Shown here: piece after piece, positions 17,621 through 26,134 of the stretch | Layout of the letters: the number at the start of each line of letters is the position of its first letter | Numbering within the stretch: position 1 is the stretch's first letter | DNA from: CAUZSN01 sp963582345 | GTDB taxonomy: Bacteria; Planctomycetota; Planctomycetia; Planctomycetales; Planctomycetaceae | Assembly: GCA_963582345.1 (NCBI GenBank) | Contig: CAUZSN010000006.1 | Location: 1-46,917, forward strand | DNA length: 46,917 nt | Direction: 5' to 3' | Notes under the pieces: model-generated | Database searches by the model: none | Told to the model about the DNA's origin: nothing | What the model saw: only the letters and a program-made list of their open reading frames with translations | Position numbers and translations under genes: made by a program

Positions 17621-20551
17621 ATGCTTTGGGAAGTTGAAATTCGTCCTTCATCGAATCAAATCGATCGCGAAGGTGCCCGTGTGCTGTCCGAATGCCGGGC
17701 ATTTGGAATCAAATCGGTCAAACAGGTTCAGTCTGCTCGCTCGTTTCTGATCCAGGGTAACGTTGATCAGGAAACGGTTAAACAAGCCAGCATCGACCTG
17801 CTGGCTGACACGGTTGTCGAAACCTATTCAATTCGCCAACTGGCTGATTCGAACGGCAACGGAACGTCACAAGACTTTGCGGGAACAACGTGCCGGCTGA
17901 TCAACGTCCTTTTCAAGCCGGGGGTGGCCGACAACGTTGCACAAAGCACTCAGGCAGCCTTGTCTGATTTGGGTTTGGATGTGGAAGCAGTATCGACGTG
18001 CCGAAAGTACTGGGTCAACGGCGACGCCAATGACGGCGACGTGCAGCTTGTGGCCAGCAGATTGTTGGCCAGCGATGCCATCGAACAGGTCATTTGGGGT
18101 CCGCTGAAACTCGGTAGCATCGCGCTGGGCAGCAACTACGAATATGAACTGATCACGGTATCCATTCGTGGCATGAATAGCGACGATCTGACGACGCTTA
18201 GCCTTGACGGGCAGCTCTATTTGAATCTCGCCGAAATGCAGACGATCCGTCAGTACTTTGTCAAGCTTGACCGTGATCCGACGGACGTTGAGTTGGAAAC
18301 AATTGCTCAAACGTGGAGCGAGCATTGTTCGCACAAAACCTTGGCCGGTCGCATCCACTATCGTGATGATGACCAGGATCGCAAATTTGAAAACATGCTG
18401 AAGGAAACAATTTTTGCCGCCACAGACACGATTCGCGAAAAAATGGGCGATGATGATTGGTGCGTGAGTGTGTTTAAAGACAATGCCGGTATAGTCCGTT
18501 TCGACGATAAACATGACGTCTGTTTTAAGGTCGAAACGCACAACCACCCATCCGCGTTGGAACCGTACGGTGGCGCAAACACGGGCATCGGTGGCGTCAT
18601 CCGCGATCCTCTGGGAACGGGACTGGGCGCCAAGCCAGTCTGCAACACCAACGTGTTTTGCTTCGCGCCGCCTGACACGCCTCACGAAAGTCTTCCGCCC
18701 GGTGTGTTGCATCCCAAGGCGGTCGTTCAGGGAGTCGTGGCTGGAGTCCGCGACTACGGGAACCGGATGGGCATCCCAACTGTGAACGGAGCAATCTACT
18801 TCGATCCGCGATACCTTGGAAATCCACTAGTCTATTGTGGCAACGTGGCGATGATTCCTGTTGGCAAGTCGGAAAAACATGTCACGCCAGGCGATTTGAT
18901 CGTCACTGTTGGTGGCCGGACTGGCCGTGACGGAATTCACGGAGCAACGTTTTCGTCAGCCCGACTAACTCAAGAGAGCGAGGACATTTCAGGTGGCGCG
19001 GTCCAAATCGGCAACGCCATCACCGAGAAGATTGTGGTCGACGTAATCCTGCAGGCCCGCGACAAGAGCCTTTATTCAGCCATCACCGATTGCGGTGCTG
19101 GTGGTTTCAGTAGCGCTGTGGGTGAGATGGCTGCAAAAGTCGGAGCGGAAGTTTGGTTGGACCGGGCGCCGCTTAAATATTCGGGGCTGTCGTATACCGA
19201 GATTTGGATCTCTGAAGCGCAAGAGCGAATGATCTTGGCCGTCCCACCGCGGAACTGGCCCGAATTCGCAGCTCTGTGCGCATCAGAAGGCGTTGAAGCA
19301 GCAGTTATTGGAGAATTTCAGCAGACAGGCCGGTTGGTATTGAAATACCATGATCGGCAGGTGGCCGACTTATTGATGTCGTTTTTGCACGACGGCCGTC
19401 CGCCTACCATTCGTGAGGCAATCTACAAATCGCCGCTGACTCGGTCGTTGACCATTCTACGCAAGGGCCGTTACGACGACGATCTGAAGCGAATCCTGGG
19501 GTCTCTGAATGTGTGCAGCAAAGAATGGGTGATTCGGCAATACGACCATGAAGTACAGGCCGGTAGTGTCATCAAACCGCTGGTTGGTGTCGAGAATGAC
19601 GGACCATCTGATGCAGCTGTGTTGCGGCCCGATCTGGCCTCGCATCGTGGCTTGGTCATCGCGTGCGGGATGAACCCACGGTATGGCGAATTTGATACCT
19701 ATTGGATGGCGGCATCGGCAATTGACGAGGCGATCCGAAACTGCATTGCAGTCGGCGCCAATCCTCGGCGCATCGCCATTCTGGATAACTTCTGCTGGGG
19801 CAATACGGACCGACCGGAAGTGCTGGGCAGTCTGGTTCGGGCGGCATTAGGATGTCACGACTGCGCCCTGGCCTACCAAACTCCCTTTATAAGTGGCAAG
19901 GACAGTCTGAACAACGAGTTTTCTTATCAGGACGCGACAGGCTGCGAGCATGAGGTCATAATTCCTCCTTCGCTGCTAATTAGCGCGTTAGGTCAGATCG
20001 ACGACGTTGGTCGAGCAGTCACAATGGACTTAAAGCAAGCCGGCAATCGGTTGTTTCTGGTCGGTGCAACCGCCAATGAATTGGGCGGCAGTCATTTTTC
20101 TTTAATAAACAATTTGAGCGGTGGAGACGTGCCGCGTGTAGATTTTGAGCGTGCTCCTAAGATTTTTTCCTTGGTTCATGAATCGATCCGTCTGGGCCTG
20201 CTCCGCAGTTGTCACGATCTTAGTGAAGGCGGACTCGCTGCCGCGGTCGCGGAGATGGCATTCGCGGGCGCGAGGGGAGTCCACCTCGAACTGAAACCGC
20301 TCGCCAAAATCAATGGCATCGACGATGATGCCGTGTTGCTGTTTTCGGAAAGCAACACGCGTCTTTTATTAGAAGTCGCAGAAAACGACCAGCATGAACT
20401 TGCCGACGTTTTCTCCGAATTCCCTGCCGTACAGGTTGGCCGTGTCGTCGAGGATGATCGAGTAACGATTTATGGAGCAAATGGACCAATGGTCATCGAC
20501 TCGGCATTGTCCGATCTAAAGGAATGCTGGAAACGACCGCTGGTGCTGTAG
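17621..20551 (+). CDS. purL: Phosphoribosylformylglycinamidine synthase with fused tandem PurS-like N-domain
   Basis: 976 residues. Catalyses the ATP-dependent conversion of FGAR to FGAM in purine synthesis. Residues 1-80 and about 90-175 look like two PurS-type modules. From about 200 the PurL body starts, with WSEHCSHK (catalytic His235), KVETHNHPSALEPYGGA, GGRTGRDGIHGATFSS, CGAGGFSSAVGEM, then the second half with FISGKDSLNN and SCHDLSEGGLAAAVAEMAF. It ends without the C-terminal glutaminase domain of the ~1300-residue proteobacterial enzyme, so a separate PurQ must supply ammonia. It is longer than the ~740-residue small PurL because of the N-terminal fusion. ATG at 17621. Converges with the lipoprotein gene. 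Confidence 0.95.
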   Translation: MLWEVEIRPSSNQIDREGARVLSECRAFGIKSVKQVQSARSFLIQGNVDQETVKQASIDLLADTVVETYSIRQLADSNGNGTSQDFAGTTCRLINVLFKPGVADNVAQSTQAALSDLGLDVEAVSTCRKYWVNGDANDGDVQLVASRLLASDAIEQVIWGPLKLGSIALGSNYEYELITVSIRGMNSDDLTTLSLDGQLYLNLAEMQTIRQYFVKLDRDPTDVELETIAQTWSEHCSHKTLAGRIHYRDDDQDRKFENMLKETIFAATDTIREKMGDDDWCVSVFKDNAGIVRFDDKHDVCFKVETHNHPSALEPYGGANTGIGGVIRDPLGTGLGAKPVCNTNVFCFAPPDTPHESLPPGVLHPKAVVQGVVAGVRDYGNRMGIPTVNGAIYFDPRYLGNPLVYCGNVAMIPVGKSEKHVTPGDLIVTVGGRTGRDGIHGATFSSARLTQESEDISGGAVQIGNAITEKIVVDVILQARDKSLYSAITDCGAGGFSSAVGEMAAKVGAEVWLDRAPLKYSGLSYTEIWISEAQERMILAVPPRNWPEFAALCASEGVEAAVIGEFQQTGRLVLKYHDRQVADLLMSFLHDGRPPTIREAIYKSPLTRSLTILRKGRYDDDLKRILGSLNVCSKEWVIRQYDHEVQAGSVIKPLVGVENDGPSDAAVLRPDLASHRGLVIACGMNPRYGEFDTYWMAASAIDEAIRNCIAVGANPRRIAILDNFCWGNTDRPEVLGSLVRAALGCHDCALAYQTPFISGKDSLNNEFSYQDATGCEHEVIIPPSLLISALGQIDDVGRAVTMDLKQAGNRLFLVGATANELGGSHFSLINNLSGGDVPRVDFERAPKIFSLVHESIRLGLLRSCHDLSEGGLAAAVAEMAFAGARGVHLELKPLAKINGIDDDAVLLFSESNTRLLLEVAENDQHELADVFSEFPAVQVGRVVEDDRVTIYGANGPMVIDSALSDLKECWKRPLVL

Positions 20552-20649
20552 TAGCAATGCCGCTGCCGGTTAAAAAAGAAGACGCTGGTGTGGATCGATA
20601 CGAGAATCAGGTGACAAAGATCACAAGAACGTTTTGTCCGGATATGTTG

Positions 20650-20880
20650 TCACTTGGAAGGTACGTTTTCCTTATCCGGTGTAGTGGAAATGAGCTTTTC
20701 CATCATTTCGGGCGACACTTGTATATTCCCCATCATTCTTTTCATCATCTCTAGATCCTCCGGTGTGGCATCAGGTGCCGAAGCTCCACCTGAGGACGTA
20801 TCATCTGCAGCTTGCTCGCCACATCCGACGACAAAAACACCTACACAAAGCATCATCAACAAAGAAGTTATTTTCTTCAT
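20650..20880 (-). CDS. Small lipoprotein, 76 residues
   Basis: Begins MKKITSLLMMLCVGVFVVGC, a lipoprotein signal with lipobox VVGC; the mature part would start at Cys20 and be only about 57 residues. The mature part has a Ser/Gly/Asp linker and a Met-rich helix (DLEMMKRMMGNIQVSPEMMEKL). No known domain. Predicted to be anchored in a membrane facing the periplasm. The ATG at 20880 is preferred over a TTG 12 bases upstream because it starts exactly at the basic n-region. Stands alone between purL (convergent) and the tRNA. Function unknown; the Met-rich helix might bind metal or a partner, but that is speculation. Confidence 0.72.
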   Translation of the reverse strand: MKKITSLLMMLCVGVFVVGCGEQAADDTSSGGASAPDATPEDLEMMKRMMGNIQVSPEMMEKLISTTPDKENVPSK

Positions 20881-21104
20881 TTCGATATCCAAAACATTTC
20901 ATGAACTAATTGAATTCTTGTCATCCTTTTCACGAAGCGAAAGGAGCACCTGCCGAGTTGGGAAGGCGTTTCTATATAGGACGCACTACAACTACGTGAG
21001 ATTCGGTGTTAAAGCAGTTTATTCCCGGACTTTCGAAATTATATCAGAACAGAACGCAGTTTTTTAGTTTCAACTGTCACCAACCCACCTTTACGCTAAT
21101 GAAG

Positions 21105-21192
21105 CGGAGAGGGAGGGATTCGAACCCTCGGTACCCGTGAAGGATACACCGGTTTTCGAGACCGGCCCGTTCGGCCACTCTGGCACCTCTCC
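21105..21192 (-). tRNA. tRNA-Ser (anticodon CGA)
   Basis: 88 bases with a 7-bp acceptor stem (GGAGAGG/CCTCTCC) and discriminator G. The anticodon stem CCGGT/ACCGG holds the loop CTCGAAA, giving anticodon CGA (reads UCG). A long variable arm (class II) and a T-arm with GGTTCGAATCC are present. CCA is not encoded. Structure checked by eye on the minus strand. Confidence 0.95.
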
Positions 21193-21566
21193 GTGTGTCG
21201 GAATATACTTGGAATCATGCTTGTTCTCTAGGGGATTAGCGGTGCTGCGATACTTCCATCGCGACTCTAGAATTGCGCGTTTGTCGCATTAGGACGTATA
21301 TAACCGCATTGTTTTCCATCGCAGTCCAGTAACCCAGACGGTATGCCGTCTACATCAGTCGGCTCAGTGGGTGGTTACATGAGAACAACGAAACGAATCT
21401 GCTGCACAATTCTCGCAATCGGTCTATTGATGGTCATCGTGATTGCCTGACGCTTTTGTTTTCGGACCACTGGCTTTTGAGTGGGTCACATTCGCACTGC
21501 CTAGAATACGCTCTCAAAGGGTTTTTGTCGGTAATGTCCACCCTATCAGCTTCCATAAATCACTGG
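21193..21566. other. Intergenic region between tRNA-Ser and fdhA 3' end
   Basis: 374 bases. Just left of 21210 lies the tRNA promoter region; a TATATT on the minus strand at about 21203-21208 could be its -10 box. A perfect 6-bp hairpin (AGACGG-TATG-CCGTCT, 21336-21351) lies 28 bases ahead of a 23-codon hydrophobic open frame, listed separately. Nothing else recognised. Confidence 0.5.
21379..21450 (+). CDS. Possible 23-residue single-span membrane micropeptide
   Basis: An ATG-to-TGA frame encoding a basic N-terminus (MRTTKR), then a 17-residue hydrophobic run (ICCTILAIGLLMVIVIA) ending at the stop. The shape is that of known small membrane proteins or type I toxin peptides. A weak GGGTGG lies 6-11 bases upstream and a stable hairpin lies 28 bases upstream. 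It stands alone on the plus strand between minus-strand genes. Frames this short arise by chance, so this is only a candidate. Confidence 0.3.
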   Translation: MRTTKRICCTILAIGLLMVIVIA

Positions 21567-24452
21567 CTAGGTAGATTCCACCTTGTAAATTTTCACGGCG
21601 CAGAATTTGAATTCGGGGATCTTGCCGTGTGGATCCAGAGCATCCGTGGTCAGGACGTTGGCAGCAGCTTCACGGAAATGGAAGGGGATGAAAATGCATC
21701 CTGGTTCGATATTGTCGTCGGCGCGGCATTGAAGTTCAATTGTGCCTCGGCGGCTGCTAACTCGAATCATCTGGCCATCGTCGAATCCCAGCCGGGCTAC
21801 ATCGTCGGGATGAATGGCGGCAAACGCGTTCGGTTCGATCGCGTTCAATGCATAGCTGCGACGAGTCATGCTGCCGGTATGCCAGTGTTCCAGAACTCGG
21901 CCCGTGTTCAAGATGAATGGATACTCTTCGTCCGGTAATTCGTCAGCTGGTATGTATGGACAAGCCACGAATTGTCCTTTGCCCGACTTTGTCGGGAAAC
22001 CGTCTGCAAACAAGATTTGCGTGCCGTCTTGCTTCGCCGGATCGGCACACGGCCACAATTTTCCGGTGTCGCTGAGGTTTCGGTGGGTAAGACCGTTGTA
22101 GTTCTCCGTCAGTGCGGTGAATTCGTCGAAGACTTCGGCAACCGAATCGTATTGCATTGATAAACCGAGCCGGCGTCCAATTTCACAGATCACGTCCCAA
22201 TCCTGTCGGGCTTCACCGGGTGAATCCAGAACTTTGTGACCCAATTGAACACGGCGGTCGGTGTTCGTATAGGTCCCAGTCTTTTCGAAATAACTGCTGG
22301 CCGGCAGGATGACATCGGCGAATTCAGCGGTTTCAGTCAGAAAAATGTCCTGTACAGCCAGAAAATCCAGGCTGCTCAACGCCTGTCGCACTTTGTTGAC
22401 GTTTGGGTCTGAGATGAATGGGTTTTCGCCCATGATGTACATGCCGCGAATTGTACCGTCCAGTGCGCCCTTCATGATTTCGACCACGGTCAGTCCTGGT
22501 TTGGGATCGAGTTGTACTGCCCAAGCCGATTCGAATTTTCTGCGGACATCAGGAACGTCCACTGGCTGGTAGTCAGGATAGACCGTGGGAATCAATCCGG
22601 CATCACTGGCCCCTTGAACATTGTTTTGTCCGCGCAGTGGATGTAACCCGCTGCCAGGCTTGCCGATGTTGCCGGTCAGCAAGCAGAGTGAAATCAAACA
22701 ACGAGCGTTATCGGTGCCCGTTGTATGTTGCGAGATGCCCATACCCCAAAAGATGATCATGCTTCCGCCACCGCCAGGCGGCGTGGCGGTACCGATGGTG
22801 CGTGCAATGGCTTTGATTTCTCTGGCCGGGAGACCACAGATGCTTGCAGCACGCTCGGGCGGAAAGTCCGCAAGCAGCATGTCTCGCAATGCGATAAAAC
22901 CTTCTGTGTGTCTGTTGATATATTCTTGATCAATCAACCCTTCGGCGATCAAGACGTGCATGATGCCATTGTAGAAAGCGACATCTGTTCCAGGCGTGAT
23001 TCGGGCGAAGTGAGTCGCGAAGTCGGCCATTTCGTGACGTCGGACATCGACGACGATTAACTTCGTGCCCTGTTTAGCCGCGTCTTTCATGAACGTGGCA
23101 GCTACTGGGTGGTTCGTGGTCGTGTTGGACCCGGCGATGAGTGCAACGTCTGCACGGGCAACGTCGCCAAATACGTTGGTCACTGCGCCAGAGCCAATTG
23201 TTTCTATCAATGCTGCGACAGATGATGCGTGACACAGGCGCGTGCAGTGGTCGACGTTGTTCGTTCCAAAGCCGGCGCGTATCAGCTTTTGGAATAGGTA
23301 AGCTTCTTCGTTCGAGCATTTGGCCGATCCGAAACCGGCCAAGGCACTGCTGTCATGTTTCCCCTTAATTTCTTTAAATCGTCTTGCGGCCAGATCGAGG
23401 GCTTCCTGCCAGGTTGCTTCTCGGAATGCTGGCAAGACCTCGTCGTAGTCAACAATTCCGCCTGGTTTGCGGTTGGCTGCAATAGAGTGGCGCACCTCGG
23501 ACGAAAGCGGTCCTTTCGGATAAAAATCGTCGCGGCGAATTAGTGGCTTCGTCAGACGCTGCGGGTGAGTCGTGTAATCCCAGCCGTATCGACCTTTGAC
23601 GCACAGTCGGCCATGGTTTACAGGACTATCGCGTCCTTCAGCGCAGACGATTGTGTTTTCGCGTGCGTAAAGCGTAATCGCGCACCCGACTCCGCAATAC
23701 GGGCAAACGCTGTCGACCAAGCGATTCTGGCTGACCGGCGCCAGCGGAAGCGTTATTTGTTTGTGAGTCAACGCGCCTGTCGGACAGGCGCTGACACATT
23801 CGCCGCAGGAAACACACGTACTTTCGCCCATCGGGTTATTCAAGTCGAAGGCAATTTGTGATGCGTAGCCTTTCTCGGTGCGGCCAATCACCTCATTTGA
23901 TTGAATGTCGTCACAAGCGCGGATGCACCGGTCGCAAAGAATACAGGCTTGATGATCGACGGAGATTACGGGAGAAGATTGATCTTGTGGACGCCGGTTT
24001 TTTGATTTGCAAGAGATGGCTAAGAAATCTAGATTCTGCGAGAAGCCGGGTTTCTGTTGGTTGCCCGTCAATAACCCCAATTGTCGGCCGAGTGCCTCCA
24101 ATTCACAATTGCCGGTCGTGAGTTCTCGCTGACAGGGAGTGGGATGGTCGGCAAGCAGTAGCCACATCAACATCTTGCGGTGTTTCTGCACCTTGGCCGA
24201 CGAAGTATCAACGGTCATTCCGTCTTGGCACTCGCGGACACAGGACGCCGCAAGCACTCGTTCCCTTACGTCGACAACGCACAATCGGCAGACGCCGACC
24301 GAATTCAGTTTGGGGTCGTGACAAAGCACCGGAATCTCGATGCCGACCTGCGCAGCCGCTTGCCAGATCGTCGTGCCGTTTTTCACGGAAACTTGGCGAC
24401 CATCAACTGTTAGCGTAATGGTTTTGGTTGTCGCGTTTTCTGCAATGGCCAT
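21567..24452 (-). CDS. fdhA: NAD-linked formate dehydrogenase, molybdopterin catalytic subunit
   Basis: 961 residues. Oxidises formate to CO2 at a Mo/W bis-MGD centre and passes electrons down an iron-sulfur chain. A NuoG-like [2Fe-2S] domain comes first (Cys44, CRLC, Cys71), then a His-Cys cluster region, two [4Fe-4S] ferredoxin motifs (CILCDRCIRAC, CVSCGECVSACP), and the Mo-proximal cluster CPYCGVGC. The catalytic segment is VDHCTRLCHASS; Cys407 holds the place of selenocysteine. The C-terminal MGD-binding domain (HWHTGSMTRRS, PDDVARLGFDDG, ending FREAAANVLT) is complete. The His-Cys3 site reads HPTPCQRELTTGNC, one Cys short of the NuoG pattern. It overlaps the upstream diaphorase gene by 43 bases. 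FdhD-type maturation genes are not in the window. Confidence 0.94.
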   Translation of the reverse strand: MAIAENATTKTITLTVDGRQVSVKNGTTIWQAAAQVGIEIPVLCHDPKLNSVGVCRLCVVDVRERVLAASCVRECQDGMTVDTSSAKVQKHRKMLMWLLLADHPTPCQRELTTGNCELEALGRQLGLLTGNQQKPGFSQNLDFLAISCKSKNRRPQDQSSPVISVDHQACILCDRCIRACDDIQSNEVIGRTEKGYASQIAFDLNNPMGESTCVSCGECVSACPTGALTHKQITLPLAPVSQNRLVDSVCPYCGVGCAITLYARENTIVCAEGRDSPVNHGRLCVKGRYGWDYTTHPQRLTKPLIRRDDFYPKGPLSSEVRHSIAANRKPGGIVDYDEVLPAFREATWQEALDLAARRFKEIKGKHDSSALAGFGSAKCSNEEAYLFQKLIRAGFGTNNVDHCTRLCHASSVAALIETIGSGAVTNVFGDVARADVALIAGSNTTTNHPVAATFMKDAAKQGTKLIVVDVRRHEMADFATHFARITPGTDVAFYNGIMHVLIAEGLIDQEYINRHTEGFIALRDMLLADFPPERAASICGLPAREIKAIARTIGTATPPGGGGSMIIFWGMGISQHTTGTDNARCLISLCLLTGNIGKPGSGLHPLRGQNNVQGASDAGLIPTVYPDYQPVDVPDVRRKFESAWAVQLDPKPGLTVVEIMKGALDGTIRGMYIMGENPFISDPNVNKVRQALSSLDFLAVQDIFLTETAEFADVILPASSYFEKTGTYTNTDRRVQLGHKVLDSPGEARQDWDVICEIGRRLGLSMQYDSVAEVFDEFTALTENYNGLTHRNLSDTGKLWPCADPAKQDGTQILFADGFPTKSGKGQFVACPYIPADELPDEEYPFILNTGRVLEHWHTGSMTRRSYALNAIEPNAFAAIHPDDVARLGFDDGQMIRVSSRRGTIELQCRADDNIEPGCIFIPFHFREAAANVLTTDALDPHGKIPEFKFCAVKIYKVEST

Positions 24453-26068
24453 GCGTCGTAGTCCGGGAATTGCTTCATCATCGAGAGGATCGAATTAATG
24501 GCGACTTGGCCCAGGCCACAGATTGAAGTTTGTTCCAGTGTATCGCCCAAGTCGTGGAGCAATTTTAATTTTTTAACAGAGATTTTTCCCAAGTACACTC
24601 CGTCCAACAAATCAACTGCTTTTTGACTTCCAATACGGCACGGCACGCACTTACCGCATGACTCGTTGCGGAAAAAACGGACGATGTTAGTGGCCAGAGC
24701 AAACAGGTCCCGGTCTTTGGCCATGACGATCACAGCGCCTGTGCCCAGCATACTGCCGGCATCATTGATTGTGTCAAAATCCAACGGCGTGTCGGCTGCG
24801 TCGGCCGTTAGGAAGTTGGAACTCGCGCCACCCGGCAGAAATGCCAGCAGTGGTTTATCATCCTGCATGCCGCCGGCCAATTCGATCAGTTCGGCGACCG
24901 TCGTGCCGAGAGGGATCTCGTAGACGTCAGGTTTTTTCACATCGCCCGAGACCGACACGAATTTCAGACCGGCAGAGCCGTGGCGGCCTTGAGACTGCCA
25001 CCATTCCACTCCGTAATGCACAATCGCAGCCGCCAAGGCGAACGTTTCGACATTGTTGATCAACGTCGGTTTTCCCCGCAGTCCGTGTGTGCCGGGGTAG
25101 GGCGGTTTGTTTCGCGGTTCACCACGCTTGTCTTCCAGGACTTCCAGCAATGCGGTTTCCTCACCCAGAATGTAACCACCGGGTGAGACAAAAATTTCAA
25201 TCTCGAAGCGCTTGCCAGAACCTGCGGCGTTATCGCCGAGAATGCCGGTCTGACGCGCCTGCGACAATGCGGATTCTAATGCTTTCTGTTCTTTCGAGTA
25301 CTCGTGACGTAGGTAGATGATTCCCGTCTCAGCTCCGACGGTCAATCCAGCCAACACCAGTCCTTCGATGACAAGGTGCGGCAGCTCCTCCAAAATGACT
25401 CGGTCCTTGAACGTGCCTGGTTCGCTCTCATCCGCATTGCAGATTACATACTTCGGCTGTGCGGGCTCGGCAGCCACCAATTTCCATTTCATCCCGGCGG
25501 GAAATCCGGCCCCGCCCATGCCACGCAGATTACTTTGTTTTAGTCGCTCAATGCAGACCGTCGCTACGTCTGAATCAGACTGGACTAGCGACATAACAGT
25601 ACCGTAATGCTGAGTCGGGTCCGGATAATGATCGCACTTCCATATTCGCGTCGCGTTGGTTGGCTCGTTGGCGGGAAGTGCTTGCCGGCCCTCGACCACT
25701 GCCAGGACGACATCGAGGTCGCAGAGTGTCGCCGGAGCCAGTGGAATACCGTCGATCGCCACAGCCGGCGCGGTATCGCAGCGACCCAAACAGGAAACTT
25801 CTTCGACGGTGACTTCGTTGCGACTTTGCAGTAGGTCACATAATTGCCGCGTCATCGCGTCACATCCGGCCATCGAACAAGAAACGTCGCGGCAGATGTG
25901 AACCGTCGTTCTTGGAGGCGGAGTGCGACGGAAGTAAGGATAGAAGCTGACGAGTCCTTCCAGCTGATACAGCGGCACGTTTTTCTTACGAGACAACTGG
26001 TGCAAGCTGCCATCGTCGATGTAGCCGTGTTCGTGCTGTAGGCGGGTCAGTTCGCGCAGTAGTTTCAA
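24410..26068 (-). CDS. fdhB: NAD-linked formate dehydrogenase, fused NuoE/NuoF-type diaphorase subunit
   Basis: 552 residues joining two usually separate subunits. Residues 1-135 are the NuoE/FdsG thioredoxin-like [2Fe-2S] domain (CRDVSCSMAGC, then CLGRCDTAPA). From about 150 follows the NuoF/FdsB domain with the FMN/NADH-binding stretch LRGMGGAGFPAGMKWK, CNADESEPGTFKDR, SPGGYILGEETALLE and the [4Fe-4S] motif ESCGKCVPCRIG. It transfers electrons from the catalytic subunit to NAD+. The start is TTG at 26068, fixed by GAGGAG 5-6 bases upstream. Promoter probably lies in the 66-base gap to the cyclase-repeat gene or further upstream. The pair forms a soluble cytoplasmic complex, probably clearing formate from one-carbon metabolism (inferred). 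Confidence 0.94.
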   Translation of the reverse strand: MKLLRELTRLQHEHGYIDDGSLHQLSRKKNVPLYQLEGLVSFYPYFRRTPPPRTTVHICRDVSCSMAGCDAMTRQLCDLLQSRNEVTVEEVSCLGRCDTAPAVAIDGIPLAPATLCDLDVVLAVVEGRQALPANEPTNATRIWKCDHYPDPTQHYGTVMSLVQSDSDVATVCIERLKQSNLRGMGGAGFPAGMKWKLVAAEPAQPKYVICNADESEPGTFKDRVILEELPHLVIEGLVLAGLTVGAETGIIYLRHEYSKEQKALESALSQARQTGILGDNAAGSGKRFEIEIFVSPGGYILGEETALLEVLEDKRGEPRNKPPYPGTHGLRGKPTLINNVETFALAAAIVHYGVEWWQSQGRHGSAGLKFVSVSGDVKKPDVYEIPLGTTVAELIELAGGMQDDKPLLAFLPGGASSNFLTADAADTPLDFDTINDAGSMLGTGAVIVMAKDRDLFALATNIVRFFRNESCGKCVPCRIGSQKAVDLLDGVYLGKISVKKLKLLHDLGDTLEQTSICGLGQVAINSILSMMKQFPDYDAWPLQKTRQPKPLR

Positions 26069-26134
26069 AGCGTCTCCTCACGTGCGTACTGATACTGTGG
26101 TAATGACGCAACGACAGCCCCAATCGTGCAACTG

